From: Seriola aureovittata
Lineage: Eukaryota; Chordata; Actinopteri; Carangiformes; Carangidae
NCBI RefSeq assembly: GCF_021018895.1
Contig: NC_079368.1
Span: 10,347,501 to 10,411,500, forward strand
Length of the DNA: 64,000 nt
Reading direction: 5' to 3'
The notes beneath the pieces were generated by a model. The model made no database searches. It saw nothing but the letters and a program-made list of their open reading frames with translations, and was not told the DNA's origin. Both the position numbers and the translations under genes were made by a program. Each line of letters starts with the position of its first letter. Within the stretch, counting starts at the first letter, position 1. Shown piece after piece: positions 17,146 to 31,023 of the stretch.

Positions 17146-17589
17146 GTTGTCTGCAGTCATTTCTTTTGTCTTTATTATAAGATGTAATAACTTCACAGCA
17201 GCATGAGCCAGAAGCAGCTGTAGTTATGGCTGTCTAAAGAGGAGGACGTCCTGTTTGGGTGCATTTAAATAACCAAAAATTATGTTTTGAAAAGAAGAGA
17301 TAATCATGGACATATTGTACATGTGCTGTAGTTGAACTTATTTTCAACATACCGTCAAAAAAGCACTGTAAAAAGTTGTTCTTGGCATATAACAGCACAT
17401 ACCTGTAAGATGCACTCTAGGGTGCGTTTGATTCAACGACGTCTGCTGCGAGGTTTTTGCGGTGCAGACAACAATCTGTACACAGACCGAACTTTAATCT
17501 TCTCTTGCTTTTCTAAAGTGAGAATGTGTTGCATATTAATGATTATTTGCAAATCGGATGCACAGATTCATTGCCGAGTTTAAAATACT

Positions 17590-17775
17590 TAAACCCGCAA
17601 ACTAGCTCCGCGCTTTCGTAGCGTCGCGCTACACTTATTGAAGCTACCCTGCCTGAGCTGTAGCCACTAGCTAAACTAGCTTCCTGCACAGCTGAAAGTC
17701 AGCATCATCGCCACTCCTCCCAGTAGGAAGGGCGCATCCCGGATAGCTAGCTGGCTAGCTGTACTCACCATAACG
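17590..17775 (+). promoter_or_regulatory. dbnl: dbnl promoter and 5' leader, CpG-bearing
   Basis: Locally CpG-rich sequence (GCGCTTTCGTAGCGTCGCGC near 17,610) immediately precedes the dbnl start codon and contains several GCTAGC-type tetramers. No TATA box is evident. The transcription start cannot be fixed from sequence alone. Confidence 0.45.
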
Positions 17776-20700
17776 ATGGCAGTTAACCTCAGCAAAAATG
17801 GCCCTGCATTGACAGCTGCATATAAAGAAGTGGTAGATGAAAAATCCAACACCGACTGGTAAGGAGCAGCATTTCAAAAACAGTGTTAGCGATGTGTAGG
17901 AGGCATTATTCTAGCTGCAGTGTTGGCTAGCACTGAGTCAGTCGTCAAGTAGTTAAGTTAACGTTAACCTAACGTTAGATAAACTTTCCCTGTGACCCAA
18001 TGGCACATTGTTAACCACAGCAGACTTTTTACTCGCTAAATGAGCAATAACGTTAGCCAAAGTTGGCTTTGTTTACATGGGCGTTTAGCTTTTTCACATT
18101 TATTGCCAGTCTAATGTGTACTAACGTTAAAGATGAGCTAACTGATAAGCTAGTAATATGGTTAGTTAATGCTAGCTGGGCGCACTAACAGTATGAGCAC
18201 TTAATCCCTATGTTTTGCATGCCTTTTATATTTTTGATAAGCTTGTCTGTCATGAAATTGAATGAATAAGTTGCTAGCTACCTCACCCACTTCCTGGTAA
18301 GACATCAAAAGTTAAATATGACTAATATGCGAAAGTCAGATCAAGGAACTTCCTCTTTACCTTGCCTGGAGTTACAGGGGTACTGTACTGTAACTTGCTC
18401 GCCTTGAGGTTCAAATTAAACCTGCTGGCGACAGCTGCAGTGTTTAATGATGACCTGAATTAATTAATTAATCACAAAGAGTAATTGCCCAGGGAGACCT
18501 GCTGGCTCCATATTCACCCTGAAAGTGTCTCTCTTCTGAGTGTTTGACATTCTTCACTCAGCATTGGACAGCCATCACCTATGAACCCAACAACTAGCTC
18601 TCACTGTAATTCTTTTCTAACCTGAAATGGTGCTGACGGGAAAAAAAGGAGTAAGTGATCTTGCAGTAACTAGTTTCAGTATGAGCAAGTTCCACTTATC
18701 TAATAGTGAAAGGATAAACTATATCCCATTTATTTATTTCTGAAACTGACATCCCAATTAGAGATTTAATCGTTATTGTAATATGTAGGTGTATGTGAAC
18801 AGGTCAAATGATCATTCTTCTATGTAGTACTGAGGTTAAATCATAAATGCATCAGTGATTTTCTATGAAATAGGACCTAAAGGCCGTAGATATTATTTGT
18901 AACTATGATTTAAAAAAAAAAAAAAAAAAAAAGCCTTCTTTGTTTGCAATTAAATTATAGCTTTACTTCCTAATAGTCAGAAATGACATCAATAACAGCT
19001 ACAAAATGGCCATAAAGTAATTTATAGACTTACCTAAACAATTTACCGAAGAACTTATCTAAACCTGTCACATTTTAGTTAGTGCATGTCATCATCATAA
19101 TTTGATGAATATGGTTAACTGGTATTTTCTTAACACATATCTAACTCAAAAAAAGCTACTTGGTCTACCCAGTCATCAAGTGGAAGTCTTGTATGTCCAC
19201 TTGAAGAGCACAGAAGCAAAGACTTCTCCACTTCTTCCTCCATGCTAATTAAAATGACGCAGGAATGCTGGGGCATTTTCTGCAGGAAATGGCCCGGCAT
19301 TGACTCAGTCTGTGTCGGGCTGCTAATCCCCAGTTACTTTCATTGGGCATCTAACAGTAAGGAAAAGTCTGTCTGACACACAACCTGTAAAGATTACTGG
19401 TATGTTTGTTTTAAAGTGTGATCAAAACTACACTTTAGTATATTTATACCACCCTACTACAACTGTAAAATGTATCTTGTGTGAAAACAGCCTAAACTGT
19501 GTTTACAAAACATCTGCTGTTTGGTTAAGTGTGAAATGATGCATATCGACGCTGGAGCAACTACTCTTCGGTCCATCTGTGTGATCTGTTTTAAGGAGGT
19601 ATTTTTGTATCCTTAATCCGGTGTTTCCTCCAGGGCCTTGTTCACCTATGAGGGAAACAGTAATGACATCCGCCTGGCAGAAAAAGGGGGTGAGTAGATG
19701 TTGTGCGAAAGTTTTTATGATCTCAACACGATATTATCAGATGTGTTCAGGAATTTCATTGTCAGCATACAGCTGCAGTTCTGGAATATCAGCACAAAAG
19801 GATTGCTTGCCTCTGCTGTCTCACCCCATCATTTGTAAGAGGAAAGAAATGTCCGCTGTTACACAACCAACCACAGTAACCATTTGACTTTTCCACAATG
19901 TTTATGTATCAGATGGAGGACTGGAGGAGTTGGTTGAGGAACTCAACAGTGGAAAAGTGATGTACGCTTTCTGCCGGGTCCAAGATCCAAATTCTGGCCT
20001 GCCTAAATATGTCCTCATCAACTGGGTTAGTGCTACGCTCAACTAGTGTTCATTCCTTTGTCTGCTTTGTTGTGGCCATTCTTGAGCCTGTGGAATAATT
20101 AATTTGTGTTTCAGACTGGGGAAGGAGTGAAAGATGCCAGGAAAGGAATATGTGCAAATCACGTCAGTGCCATGGCCAATTTTCTTAAGGTAACAGTACT
20201 CTCATTTCTGAGTGTAGTTTAAATATACATTTAATTTCTACTGCAGTCTGTTTATGGTTACAGAGGAGGTCATTTGTGTGCTAAATGGCATGTTAATGAT
20301 GGCTTTGAGCAGGGCTCAAATAAAAAAAGAAAACAATAAAGAAAAATAGTGTACAGCATGCTGCAGGCATTGTTGGAATAATACAGTAGCTTTGTGAGTT
20401 GTGTCAATGTCATTCATATCATACCAGCAGACAGCGCATGTAAACAAACTGCTGGGTGGTGCATGCATGAACCAAGATACCAACTTTAGGTGTTTCTCTG
20501 TTTGACTCTGTATTAAATCAGCTTTTATATCCTGCTTTTTCAGGGGGCCCATGTCACAATAAACGCCAGAGCTGATGAGGATGTGGAACCTGAAGCGATA
20601 GTGCAGAAAGTGGCTAAAGCCTCGGGAGCAAACTACAGTTTCCACAAAGAAGCCTCCAGCCGCTTCCAGGACAGCGGTCCTCAGGGTCCTGTGGTATGCA

Positions 20701-23700
20701 CCCCTGTTTGCTTATCTTGGTCGGTAGAAAGATAAGCACTGGGCCAGATCATAACCAGGCTCCTTAATCTCAAAACGTCACTACGAGTGACATGTCTTAG
20801 TGTTTTTTTTTTCTCTATATTACGGCCTTCCATTCACACTAAGCCAGCATTTCTACCATTGAAAACAATGTTTCAAACACTCTGAAGCGGAAAAAGTTGA
20901 AATTGCTGCTCAGTCATTATGAGAGAAGGTAACCATTGGTTCTTATCTGAGTGTAGTTGTGGAAAAGATTAGCGCTTTCCTAAAGATTAAAACAACTTCT
21001 GCTACTAACAAAAACACATAATGTGCTACTATGTCAACTGTTTAAATGATGGTATATCAGTTACAGAGAACCTTTCCAATCAGATATTTCAGTTTTGAGT
21101 AAGAATTAGTCATAGGACTTTTGTAAACTGCTGTATTTTTTATAATTACGTAAAACTAGTTTGACATGTTTACACAATCCTATTAAAGATATTTTTCCTT
21201 CCTGTAGGGCTCAGTGTACCAGAAGACCAACGCTATGTCGGAAATCAGAAAGACCAATAAAGACACCTTCTGGGCACAGGCAGAGGTAGGCTCCTGAACT
21301 TGCATTAAGCTACTGCCAACTTCAGCTTCACCTCTGAGACAGTGAAGAGAACCTGAAGCTGCTCTAAAAAGTCACTTCCTGAAAAATGTGTTTTTATGTA
21401 AGATGTTTTTGAATCATTGACTCATTGAAATTGCAACTCTCAACTTTCATTGAAACTCTTAAAAATATTGCAAGAGTTTGCAGTTTTGAAACATCTGACA
21501 CAACAGTCAGGTAGTTTTTATCCATCAACAATCTAAGCATAGTCAGCAAAAGACTGTAACTCCACCTTTTTGTTTGCAGTTTTTGCTCAGCAGCACACCT
21601 GTCAAAGATGCGCCTAGAGAGTGGATTTCCACCCTGTAATTTTTTTACGATAAACAGTTGTGAAGTCAAATTTTTTTTAATGACAAATATATTTGCACGA
21701 TGGTAAACTAAAGCTGACCCTGCTGGTCTGTTTGGCCTTTTAGAAAGAAGAGGAGAAACGCCGGCAGGAGGAGCGGCGCAAGGCAGAGGAGGAGCGCCAG
21801 CATCTGGAGAGAGAGAGGAAAGACAGAGAGGCCAAGGAGGCAGCACAGAGGGACAAAAGGGACAAGGAGAGGGCCTCTCAAATCGAGCAACAAAAGTAGG
21901 TAGCAACTGAAGAAGTGCACACCGGTCGAGACCGGTTTGCAGGAGCATCAGTTGAAAGGTTCAAATTACATTTCCTCTGTCGTCTAAATGGCCTTTTGTT
22001 TAATAGGAAGTACCAGCAGCAGCAGGAAGCTGAGAGTAGAGATCAGGAGAAACAACATTTGGTGAGTGTCTCATTGTCTGACAAGATCACACTTTGAGTA
22101 AATGGGGTTTCAACTGTGAAGAAACTCGTCAGGAACATAAGGAACTGATGCGAGTGAGGTGAGAGTGAATGTGGATTGGTGCGAAGTTTACTTTCATATT
22201 GACTGTAACCCACTTTTCTATGATTGTGTTGATAGTTAAATAAGTTTCAATAGCGCACGCGTCTTGTAAACACTTAAACAGTCAGGAAGGTAGCCAGTGT
22301 CAGCAGTGTCAACATTGATATCAACATTATCAGGAGGATCAGGAGGAGAACCAGGCAGCCCAAAGGAAAGCAGTCAAGAGAGGTGAATCAGTGGAGAAGG
22401 CCAATGTGAGTTCCCCTTTCTGAAAGTGATCTCTTCTGGGCAAATTGCTTTCCTTTTTCTTGCCTACCTCAAGACAAGCGTTTGTCTCTTTCTAATCGAA
22501 AGTGAACCCTTTGACACTCAACCTAACACATATCTTCTTCTTCTCTTCTGGTCTTTATTGCATGGCCTCTTTCCATAATACACTGTTAGAAATCTCTGAG
22601 CAACACATTATTAATAACCTGTGGACATCTAATGCTTATTGTACATATTATTTGTTATCTTTTTTTTTTTGTAGGAGGCAGCTTCTCTCATCTCTCAGCG
22701 TGCTCTGAATCCCAGAGAGATGTTCAAGCAGAGAGAGAGGGGAATAACTCCCAGTGACTCAGACGTCCCCGCTGCTGCCCCTGCTAGCCCCCAGCCAGGT
22801 ATCACCCAAGCGTGAACAGTGACCTCATCATATAAATCTATTTGCTTTAAATGTCACAGCCTTTCCTGCATTACTGCCAGGCTCTCTTAGCCCCTTCTCA
22901 GGTAGCGATGGGTACAAACTGGGGACTTCTCCAGAGGCCAGCGCCATCCTTTGTCAGAGCTTTTAACTTTCCACCAGACTGTCTAGTTGTCTCATAGTCA
23001 TACTTAACACTGTGTCTCCATCATGGTGTCTTCTCTTTTTCTGCTCAACCTGTCTGCTCTGTTTTTTTCTCTCTCGTCCATATTTTGCATGTTTTGGGGG
23101 TTCCATGTGTGTCTCTGCTCAGGGCGTCTGCAAAGCCCTTTTCTGTCTAAGCAAGCGTATGAATCTGAGCGAGCCAGCTCACCTCAGCGTCAAGCTTCGC
23201 CTGTGCCAGCAGGCACCGCCTCTCCTGTCCGTGCCACAGGTGTGAGCTTTACACAACACACACACACACACACACACACACAAATATACACAAAGAATTA
23301 ATACACTGGGTGACACAGTCTCATACTTGACTAAAAGCGCCATGCTTCATTTTCTAATTGCTGTTCTTGTGTGTCATCATCTTCATACTCCTTGTAATCA
23401 TTATAATCAATTTCATCATGAGTCAAACTTCCATTCGTTGTACTTTCTGTTTTTCTAAGAAACGTAGAGATTATTGCTTTAATTCTCCTCGATTGAAAAG
23501 AATTCCCCCGGTGGTTGGTTTGTCAGCCTGTGTGGACTTGTGGATGTGTTCCTCTGTGTATATGCATGTCTGTGCTTGTGTTTTGGGTGATAAGAGCCTG
23601 ATGTGGATGATGGACAGTCCAGGTGTGAGTATGATGAGCAGGAGGCAGCCCCACAGGAGCAGGAGAAAGGTGGGGCCCATTTCACACAGCATCAGCCTCA

Positions 23701-25298
23701 GTGTTAACATCAGCTTTCCAACCCTTCCATCTGCACTTACGAAAATGTTTTTGCAGTTTGATGTAAGAACAAACTGTATGATTCCCTCCAGCTAAACTGC
23801 GCTGTCAGGATCAGCTGCTGCTGCCACCTGCTGGTGGATACACAGCTCAGCTCAGATACAATCTTACTGACATTGATCTCTCTTTTCAGAGGAGGCACCC
23901 GCTGCCAAATCATATGTCCAGGAAGAGCCCGCTCAGGTGATTGTTTGTTTACTTACCTTCAGCAGGAGGCTTTTCTTCCATCATATGAATCAATTCTGAA
24001 ACATAACCTGACCTCATTTCTCTCCCAGGTGGAGGAGAAAAACTCAGATGAGGTAACTGCTGAGGAGACCTCAGATAGAGGCATCTGTGCCAGAGCCTTA
24101 TATGACTACCAAGCTGGTAAGTTATTTATTTATTTATTTTATCACCGTACCATAACAGCTATTAACCAATATGTGGTCAGGCAAATAACATAAGAATCAA
24201 TGGGCAACTTAATACCCAGTTTCAGCTTGGACGTGCCCCCTCCGCAACTTCAAAAAATGCATTTAAATCCAGGCTCACAAAAAGCACCACACCCCAAAAA
24301 AACCCCACAACCGTCAAAACACTCCCACCCCTCTCAAAGCTCTGACTGGTGTCCATGACTATCTACACCTGACTGTTTTAGCCGGTTTCAGTCGTGCTAG
24401 TTTCTTTGCTACATTTGCCATGTCTCGTTTTATCATCTACATCGGCTGGTACCAGCTCACTCTTGACTTATACTGGGTGACAGAAAAAGCAGCAACAGTG
24501 AAGTGAGGCTTCAGCAGATGCAGCGGAGGCAATGGAGAGTGACAGAAAAGGGGATGTCTGAGGGGTCGGAAGGATGAAAATTTGCCCCAACACTGTAACT
24601 AGTGGTAACAACTGTAGGTTTTTCACAGATTTCATAGAGGTCATGAGAACAGAATAGCTTTATGTTATCAAGTGACTGCACATAGATGATGTTAAAGTGG
24701 CACAGATTTTTATATATATGTCTTTTAAGTCACTGTGTATCACCAAATTAGGTAACACAATGTTGATTGAGCCTATGACACACTGGTGAAATTAAGAAAG
24801 TCCTTGCATTTTATGGTATGACTCAAATGTGCAAAATCCCAAGGAACACAAATGACTATAACAAAGTTAGTGATGTGTGTTTGATTGAAGTGATGAAACA
24901 AACCTGCATTTACCATCACCAAAGATAATAAAACAGATCTTTGAGATTGCTACTTTAACTCAAAAATGTATATTTAGTGTTATGTTACTTTAGATACTCT
25001 AGTTAGATACCACAAAGTAGTTGGTTGTTTGTATTGTTTTCAGGATAGGAATAGTCTAATGAACCTCTGCCTAAAATGGGTATTAAACGTTGTTTACATT
25101 GTTTGAAAATGTACATTATACTTGAACTTTGCTGATGTTCACTGCTCTTTTTCTCATTCAGCTGATGACACAGAGATCTCGTTCGATCCCGACGACATCA
25201 TCGCCGGGATCGAGATGATAGACGAGGGCTGGTGGCGAGGCTACGGTCCAGATGGCCATTTTGGAATGTTCCCAGCCAATTACGTGGAGCTTATCTAG
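17776..25298 (+). CDS. dbnl: Drebrin-like protein (Abp1/HIP-55 type actin adaptor)
   Basis: Adaptor linking actin filaments to endocytosis, membrane traffic and signalling. Fifteen coding exons join in frame: 17776-17858, 19634-19689, 19913-20025, 20115-20189, 20544-20693, 21208-21285, 21744-21895, 22007-22061, 22334-22405, 22675-22798, 23123-23239, 23595-23669, 23890-23936, 24029-24116, 25162-25298. They give 473 residues (human about 430). An N-terminal ADF-homology domain (about 1-133) carries [16 protein letters not shown] and [20 protein letters not shown] Glu/Arg/Gln-rich coiled coil spans about 185-275, a Ser/Pro-rich linker follows, and a C-terminal SH3 domain has ALYDY at 422-426, [17 protein letters not shown] and the end ANYVELI. 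Exon 12 has a weak acceptor (GATAAG) and is frame-neutral, so it may be alternative. Teleosts can carry two copies; I cannot tell which this is. Confidence 0.93.
23259..23283. repeat. (CA)n microsatellite in dbnl intron 11
   Basis: About twelve CA units, beginning some 20 bp after the donor of dbnl exon 11. Confidence 0.9.
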
Positions 25299-26400
25299 CC
25301 CAGCGCGAACCCCACCACCACCACCACCACCCCACCCCAACCTACACAGATCAACACACTGGCAGCCCCGGAGGACCTCTGCAGTAAAACAACACACAGC
25401 AAAGTCAGTCCTCGCACACAAGTGATCAGGCTGATCAGGCTGAAACAGAGCAAATGAGCCTCCGCATCATGGACCAATGAACAGATGGTAATCGTGGGCC
25501 AGAAGCTTTTGAAATCTCTCCACATTTCAAGAAAGCAATTCCATTAAATTATTGATGTAAGCAACTGATGGCATAGTTTAGGGAAGACCAACAGACCGAC
25601 CGAAACTCCCTCTTACTTCCCCCAAAAATAAATCTCTTTACCTTTTAGATGTGATGCAGTACGATATCAGCCTTTGTTAAGTCTTAAAGTCAATAATAGT
25701 ATTTCTAGTTCACATTCCTTACAAAGTGACTTCAGTTCTTTTTCAGGTATTATTTTGTTGTTACTTGTAGCAAATGCTCCTGCACATTTCAGGAAAAAAA
25801 AAAAAAATTCAAAGATAGTGGTACCAGCTACAGTGTAATCTTTTGCCTTGTTTTTGCCTTTCTTTACCAGCAGACTGAATTTCCTTTTTTTAATGTGACT
25901 TACAACCTGTGTGAATTACAGACCCTGTTTTAGTACTGATCTGACTGTGGTTGAAGTGAATATTTAAAAAAAAAAAAAACAGATCATGTTTGCTGTGCTC
26001 CAGGTGGTTGACTTGTTAGTGGGGAATGCATAAATGGTTAAGTTCCCTTTAACTGTGAGAATATAACGGTTTGTTTTCATTTCAGTTCCTTCCTCATATG
26101 GACCAAATCATTTCAACATATTTAACTTTTCAGGGACAAGCTGAAGAGGAAAAAAAATATAAGTCAGCATTATTTTTCAAGAGATTGGATCCTGCCGGTC
26201 TCTTAAGAGTCATATGTGATTATTGTGGTGCCATAATGAGGGGAAGTGAATTTAGTGATACACCCTGAAAAGCGCTTGGTGACATTTTAGTTGAACATTT
26301 GACAGCAAGTTGCAAGTTCACTGTTTTTATCCTGGAACAGAATTCTTGCTCTTTTAAAGCTCGGAGGTCAGTCAATAAAAGGAAAAAAAGAATCGATCAT
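25299..26400 (+). other. dbnl: dbnl 3' UTR with poly(A) signal
   Basis: Begins with a CCA trinucleotide run (about 25311-25328). It has A-tracts near 25795 and 25966 and a canonical AATAAA at 26374-26379; a second AATAAA lies near 25627. No exons follow in this stretch. Confidence 0.6.
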
Positions 26401-29400
26401 GAATAAATAAATAATAATAAAAAAGGGCATCATGTATCAATTTCATTATTCATGTTTGTTTTTCCAGAGTCTATTATAATGCACAGACATTCTTCATAAT
26501 AAAATAAATAAACAAGCTGTGTTTTCACATCTGTCCAAAGAGGTCGAGCATGACACCTGCTGCATACATTTTAGCAAAAGGTTGAAATAACGTAGAAAGC
26601 CATCAGGGATTTTCAGAGGTCTAACAGGAACTCAGACGTATACACACACTCAGTATGTGCACTACAATCAGTTTCCTGGAATGAGGCAACAGCTGGGGAA
26701 TTCACCTCTAATGCATAGGTTTCATTTTCACACGAAAGATCAGATTTTACCTTTCCCACATCCTTCAGTTACATCTCAGTTCGGGTGAATGTGAAATGAT
26801 GCAGCAGACAAATTATTGACTTTATTAATTTATTATTACAAAACAATGTTCATACAAACTGGATTTTAGTTAATTTGTGTCCGCTCCCTCCACTGAACTT
26901 GTTTTGTCCTTTTCACAGTTCAAACTGTGGTACAGCCCCATCGTCACCCACTCACTTAGTCATGTATCTATATGTATAGATTCCATATTCATGATAGGAG
27001 ATGTTAAAATTGATTTCATCTGAGCTTTTTTTTATTGGTCTGCTGAATATTGCTCAGGTGCAAACCCCAATTAAGCTTTGAAATTTACAGGCCTTGGTGT
27101 ATGTGTGTGCTTTTATTACATTAAGTCTGGAAATAAGATTTCTTTTTTTATTGATAGCCAGAATAGTGCATTTATCAACCCTACGCTACATTTAATTCCT
27201 CCCAAATTTTGTGTCTCAGCTTGAATCATATTTGAACTGAAATTGTTTTCAAATTTAATTTAATATTAGCTTCTGATGATGAGTCAAACTGTTATCTGGA
27301 CTGAGTTTCAGGATAATTTCCACATACACCTACACCATCTAGAAACTGTCAAGGTAAATATATTAACTCCCACTCTGCCCTCAATAATAATGATGTATTG
27401 TGATGCAGAAGTATTTCTGTAAATTTACGCTCATCCGTAAAACATCAGGATCAGGATATTTATACCCATTTATTGTGAAAAACCTGATTTTGCAAAACGG
27501 AGAATGACAGTTTCTCAACATGACTGGAATCTTATGTGCCAGTTGAAACATTTGCAGATCGTTCCCAGGATAGTGACTCACTTCAGACAGGAAATTTTTC
27601 TGTATTGGATTCACAATATTTTCTCCAGTGCGTTCTCATTTACATTGTGCTGCCCTCATCTCAACCTCATAGGTTTATGTCAGTGAAAGTCTGAAATGAA
27701 TAGCTGGGGATTTTCACAAGCCATGTTTTTGCTCATCATCCACACATTTGTTGTTGGCATAGAATTGCTCACAAGAGTTCTGCAAAATATATTGTCACGA
27801 TTAAATGGAATTAAAATACATTTCCTCTAAAGGCCTCGTGTATGACATGAAGTATGAATATGTGATCCTAGAAATGCAAATTTAACGCTCTCCTGATCTA
27901 TGCAATTGATTTTTTTAATGCAATTTTTTCTCACTCTTGCCTCATTAAGTCTCTCTTCGTCTACATGTCACTGAATCAAGTATTTCATCTAATCATGTAA
28001 CCAAGGGTGTCATTCATATATGAACATTTTAGTGTTCATAATTAATATCACATTTCTTCCATTTTCGCAGACAGTCTTGTTAATCGTCTCGACAATCAAA
28101 AATTCTCAAAAAGCAAAAGCAAAACTTGTTTTGTATCCGTCAAACAAACGAGAGAAAAAAATCCCTCTGCGATTTGGACAGTTTGTAGATATTTGGTTAT
28201 TTTGACATTTAAATGTTAATCATTTTGAAATGTCATACTCTATCCGCAACAGATGGAGGAATAGGACATCCCCTTTTCAAACAGATCAAAAACATGCGGA
28301 GGAAATGTGGATAGTGTCGAGTGCAGCTTCATCGCTCGTCAGTGTTTTTGTCATGAACTGTGTGTAGTTTTGCAGTCTGGAACAGCCAAAGGAAAATGGA
28401 GGGAAAATGCAATAACTTTTAATTGTGACCTCGTGAAAAATTAATGATTCAAAAATACTAGACCATATATCTTTTAATTGAATATGAATAAAAAAAGTAT
28501 TGTAAATATAGTATATATAAAGTAACTCGACCCTGATGCTTTCCAAGGCCTCTGGTATGCCGCCATAAGGAACATAAAATCTTAAGACAACGCCCTCTGA
28601 CTCATAACTGGTAGTAGGGACAAAGATGACCGTTTTTTTTACCCATTTGCCACTCATCCCACGTGGAAAAAGCTGCTTCTGCATTGTCCTGGCATTATAT
28701 TTTTAACCAATGTATTTTAGGCTATGGTCCATAGATACTATTTTAAAGAAGTGGTGCTTCCTTTCCTCCTTAAAATGTGAGATATAAAATCTCTGCAACA
28801 GTCTCAGAACTTTCATTTACCTAAAGGAGAGCTGATAGGGAAGGCGTTTACTGTTATGAGTCAAAACTAAATCTGTGAATCCTGTCGAAGGCACTTTTTA
28901 GGCTAAATAAATTGTGTTCTTTTTAGGTAGCAGCTTTATTTGCTACCTCCCATCCAGACCAGGCCTGAAAGTTTTAATTTAATTTCAATCAACATGATGC
29001 ACTCAAAAATCAACATCATTTAAAATGATGTACTTAGATGTGTATACTTATATAATCTAACATCACCATCAAATAATATTGCTTTTCTTATCAGAACCAA
29101 TACCGATACTCTTGAACGATCCCCATTTTTGCTGTGTTTTAATTAACATCTTGTATAAACTGAAAAATAAATTAAGGGAAGCGAGATGCTTTCAAGATGC
29201 AAATTCATTGGGGTGTTTAATACTTCTTGTTTTACTTCTTAGAAAATATTTAGTGGCAGCAGGAAGTGTTGCCTCTTTTACACACATTAATGCATACTTA
29301 TGTATCACTGAATACAATATGAATTGCCATGCTACACTAGCAAAACATGTTTATAGGACCTATTAAAGCTTCAGTGACATAAAAACACTGAAATGAAACA

Positions 29401-30100
29401 TTTAATATAAAAGAAACCCAAACCACATGATTCGGATTTGAATGACTTTATCTGAGTCACTGTGAAGTAAGTATCCATTTGTCAGTAAGAAGTCCCATAT
29501 TTGAAAACGGTTCTTAAAATACATTGTTCTCATAATGTAGACTTGTGGGAAGTGTCGTATTGATTCTGGGCATCAGCTCAATGTTTCTTTCACTTCTCGA
29601 AATTCAGCAATTTTAGTGAATTTGAGTCAAGTCTGTTTACTGAAGGTGACCAGGCTTTAACAACAAACAAACAAAAACAAAAAACAATATATGCATAGTA
29701 AACTTGAAGGAAGACACTTTTATTCGTCTTGAAATCATTTTTCTTCTCTTTCCTTCTTGTTGTCTCTTCTTATTTTAGATTATCCACATTTATTTTGTCG
29801 GCACTGATCATGTGAACTTAATGAGAAATGAGTTGTAGTCATTTCTTGAATGCACTTTTCTTATCTAATTTGCGGTAATACATACAGAAATAGAAATGAC
29901 ATTACAAGTCTGTGTGTTGTTGATAACACTGTGAACATAGGACTTCTCATCAGAAATTAAATAATATCAAATACAGTTTTCTGTAGAAATTCAGATTCTG
30001 CTGAAATTGGTTTGATCCACGCTCAAACAAATTCAAACAATTTAAATACAGCTGTTGTTTTTTTTTCTGTCTGAAAGCCAAGAGATGAAACAGAGAGAAC
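26400..30100. other. Intergenic DNA between dbnl and the ARID gene
   Basis: AT-rich sequence without recognisable exons on either strand. Open frames up to about 130 codons on the minus strand (28286-28684) show no family resemblance or splice context. Confidence 0.55.
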
Positions 30101-30109
30101 AGACATTCT

Positions 30110-30153
30110 GAGACTCAAGTAAAAAAAAAAAAAAAAAAAAAAACTTGAGTCTC
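30110..30153. repeat. 11-bp inverted repeat around an A22 tract
   Basis: GAGACTCAAGT at 30110-30120 is followed by 22 A and then its exact reverse complement ACTTGAGTCTC at 30143-30153. Pairing stops at the flanking T30109/C30154. It lies about 150 bp upstream of the ARID gene start codon. Confidence 0.95.
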
Positions 30154-30306
30154 CCAGGCTCATTTGCTGCGGTGCCATCAGTCAACCAATGAAACTGTCC
30201 TGTGGAGTACACCTTCCTATTTCGAGGTGTGGAGTTGAAGAGGGTGCCGCATGAGTTAATGTCACAAAACACAGTCGAGCCGGAGACTAGAAGACAACTT
30301 CTGGAA

Positions 30307-30984
30307 ATGGGTGAGACTTATTTTTATCTTTATTGAAGTCAGATACTGTTCATACAAACCGCTTTATGTACTTACAGCAACAGGTTCAATACCGTATCGT
30401 TCTGTAGTATACTACTGAAGTTGAAGAATATTAACACTTTAAATGTCTTTTTACAAAATATGAAAAAACTGTCTGCTTCTGAAAAGTAAATGAATGTACA
30501 TTCATTTGTGAAACAAAGTATTGTGTATGTATTTATAAAGAATGTATTAGTAACCTTAACTTTATTTACTTAAACAAGCCTAGATTTGTCTATCGCAAAA
30601 AATTTGACTGAGACAAATACACCGCTGCAAATGCAAGCTTCAACACAAGCTTTAACACAAGCTTTAATACACACAGTTAAAGACCCATATAAAGAAACAG
30701 TTGAATGTTGGAAACAATACATCAAGAACTATTTCTTCAGCACATGAAATGGAGAAGTTAGAGGCTACTGAAAGCAGAATTAAAGGTTCAAGCCGCAGCA
30801 CAGGAAATAAGTGATCTCAAAAGAGAAGCATATTGGTTGTGATATCACTGTGGGTGGAGGGGCTAGGACGTAGTGAGCTGACAGTTTGTGAAGAATGACA
30901 TTCATCACTCTCACGGTTACATTTCATTGCGATTGTTTTGCCGTTTTTCATTTGTTTTATTCCCCCCACACAACTTTCCCAACC

Positions 30985-31023
<39 letters not shown>

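Noticed and set aside
21394..21948. 184-codon minus-strand frame over dbnl exon 7
   Set aside because: Antisense shadow of the Glu/Arg-rich dbnl coding exon and its intron.
24200..24600. CCCCAAAAAAACCCC-rich stretch in dbnl intron 14
   Set aside because: Could be a repeat remnant, but no termini, duplication or known family could be recognised.
28286..28684. 132-codon minus-strand frame between dbnl and the ARID gene
   Set aside because: AT-driven composition and no recognisable motif.
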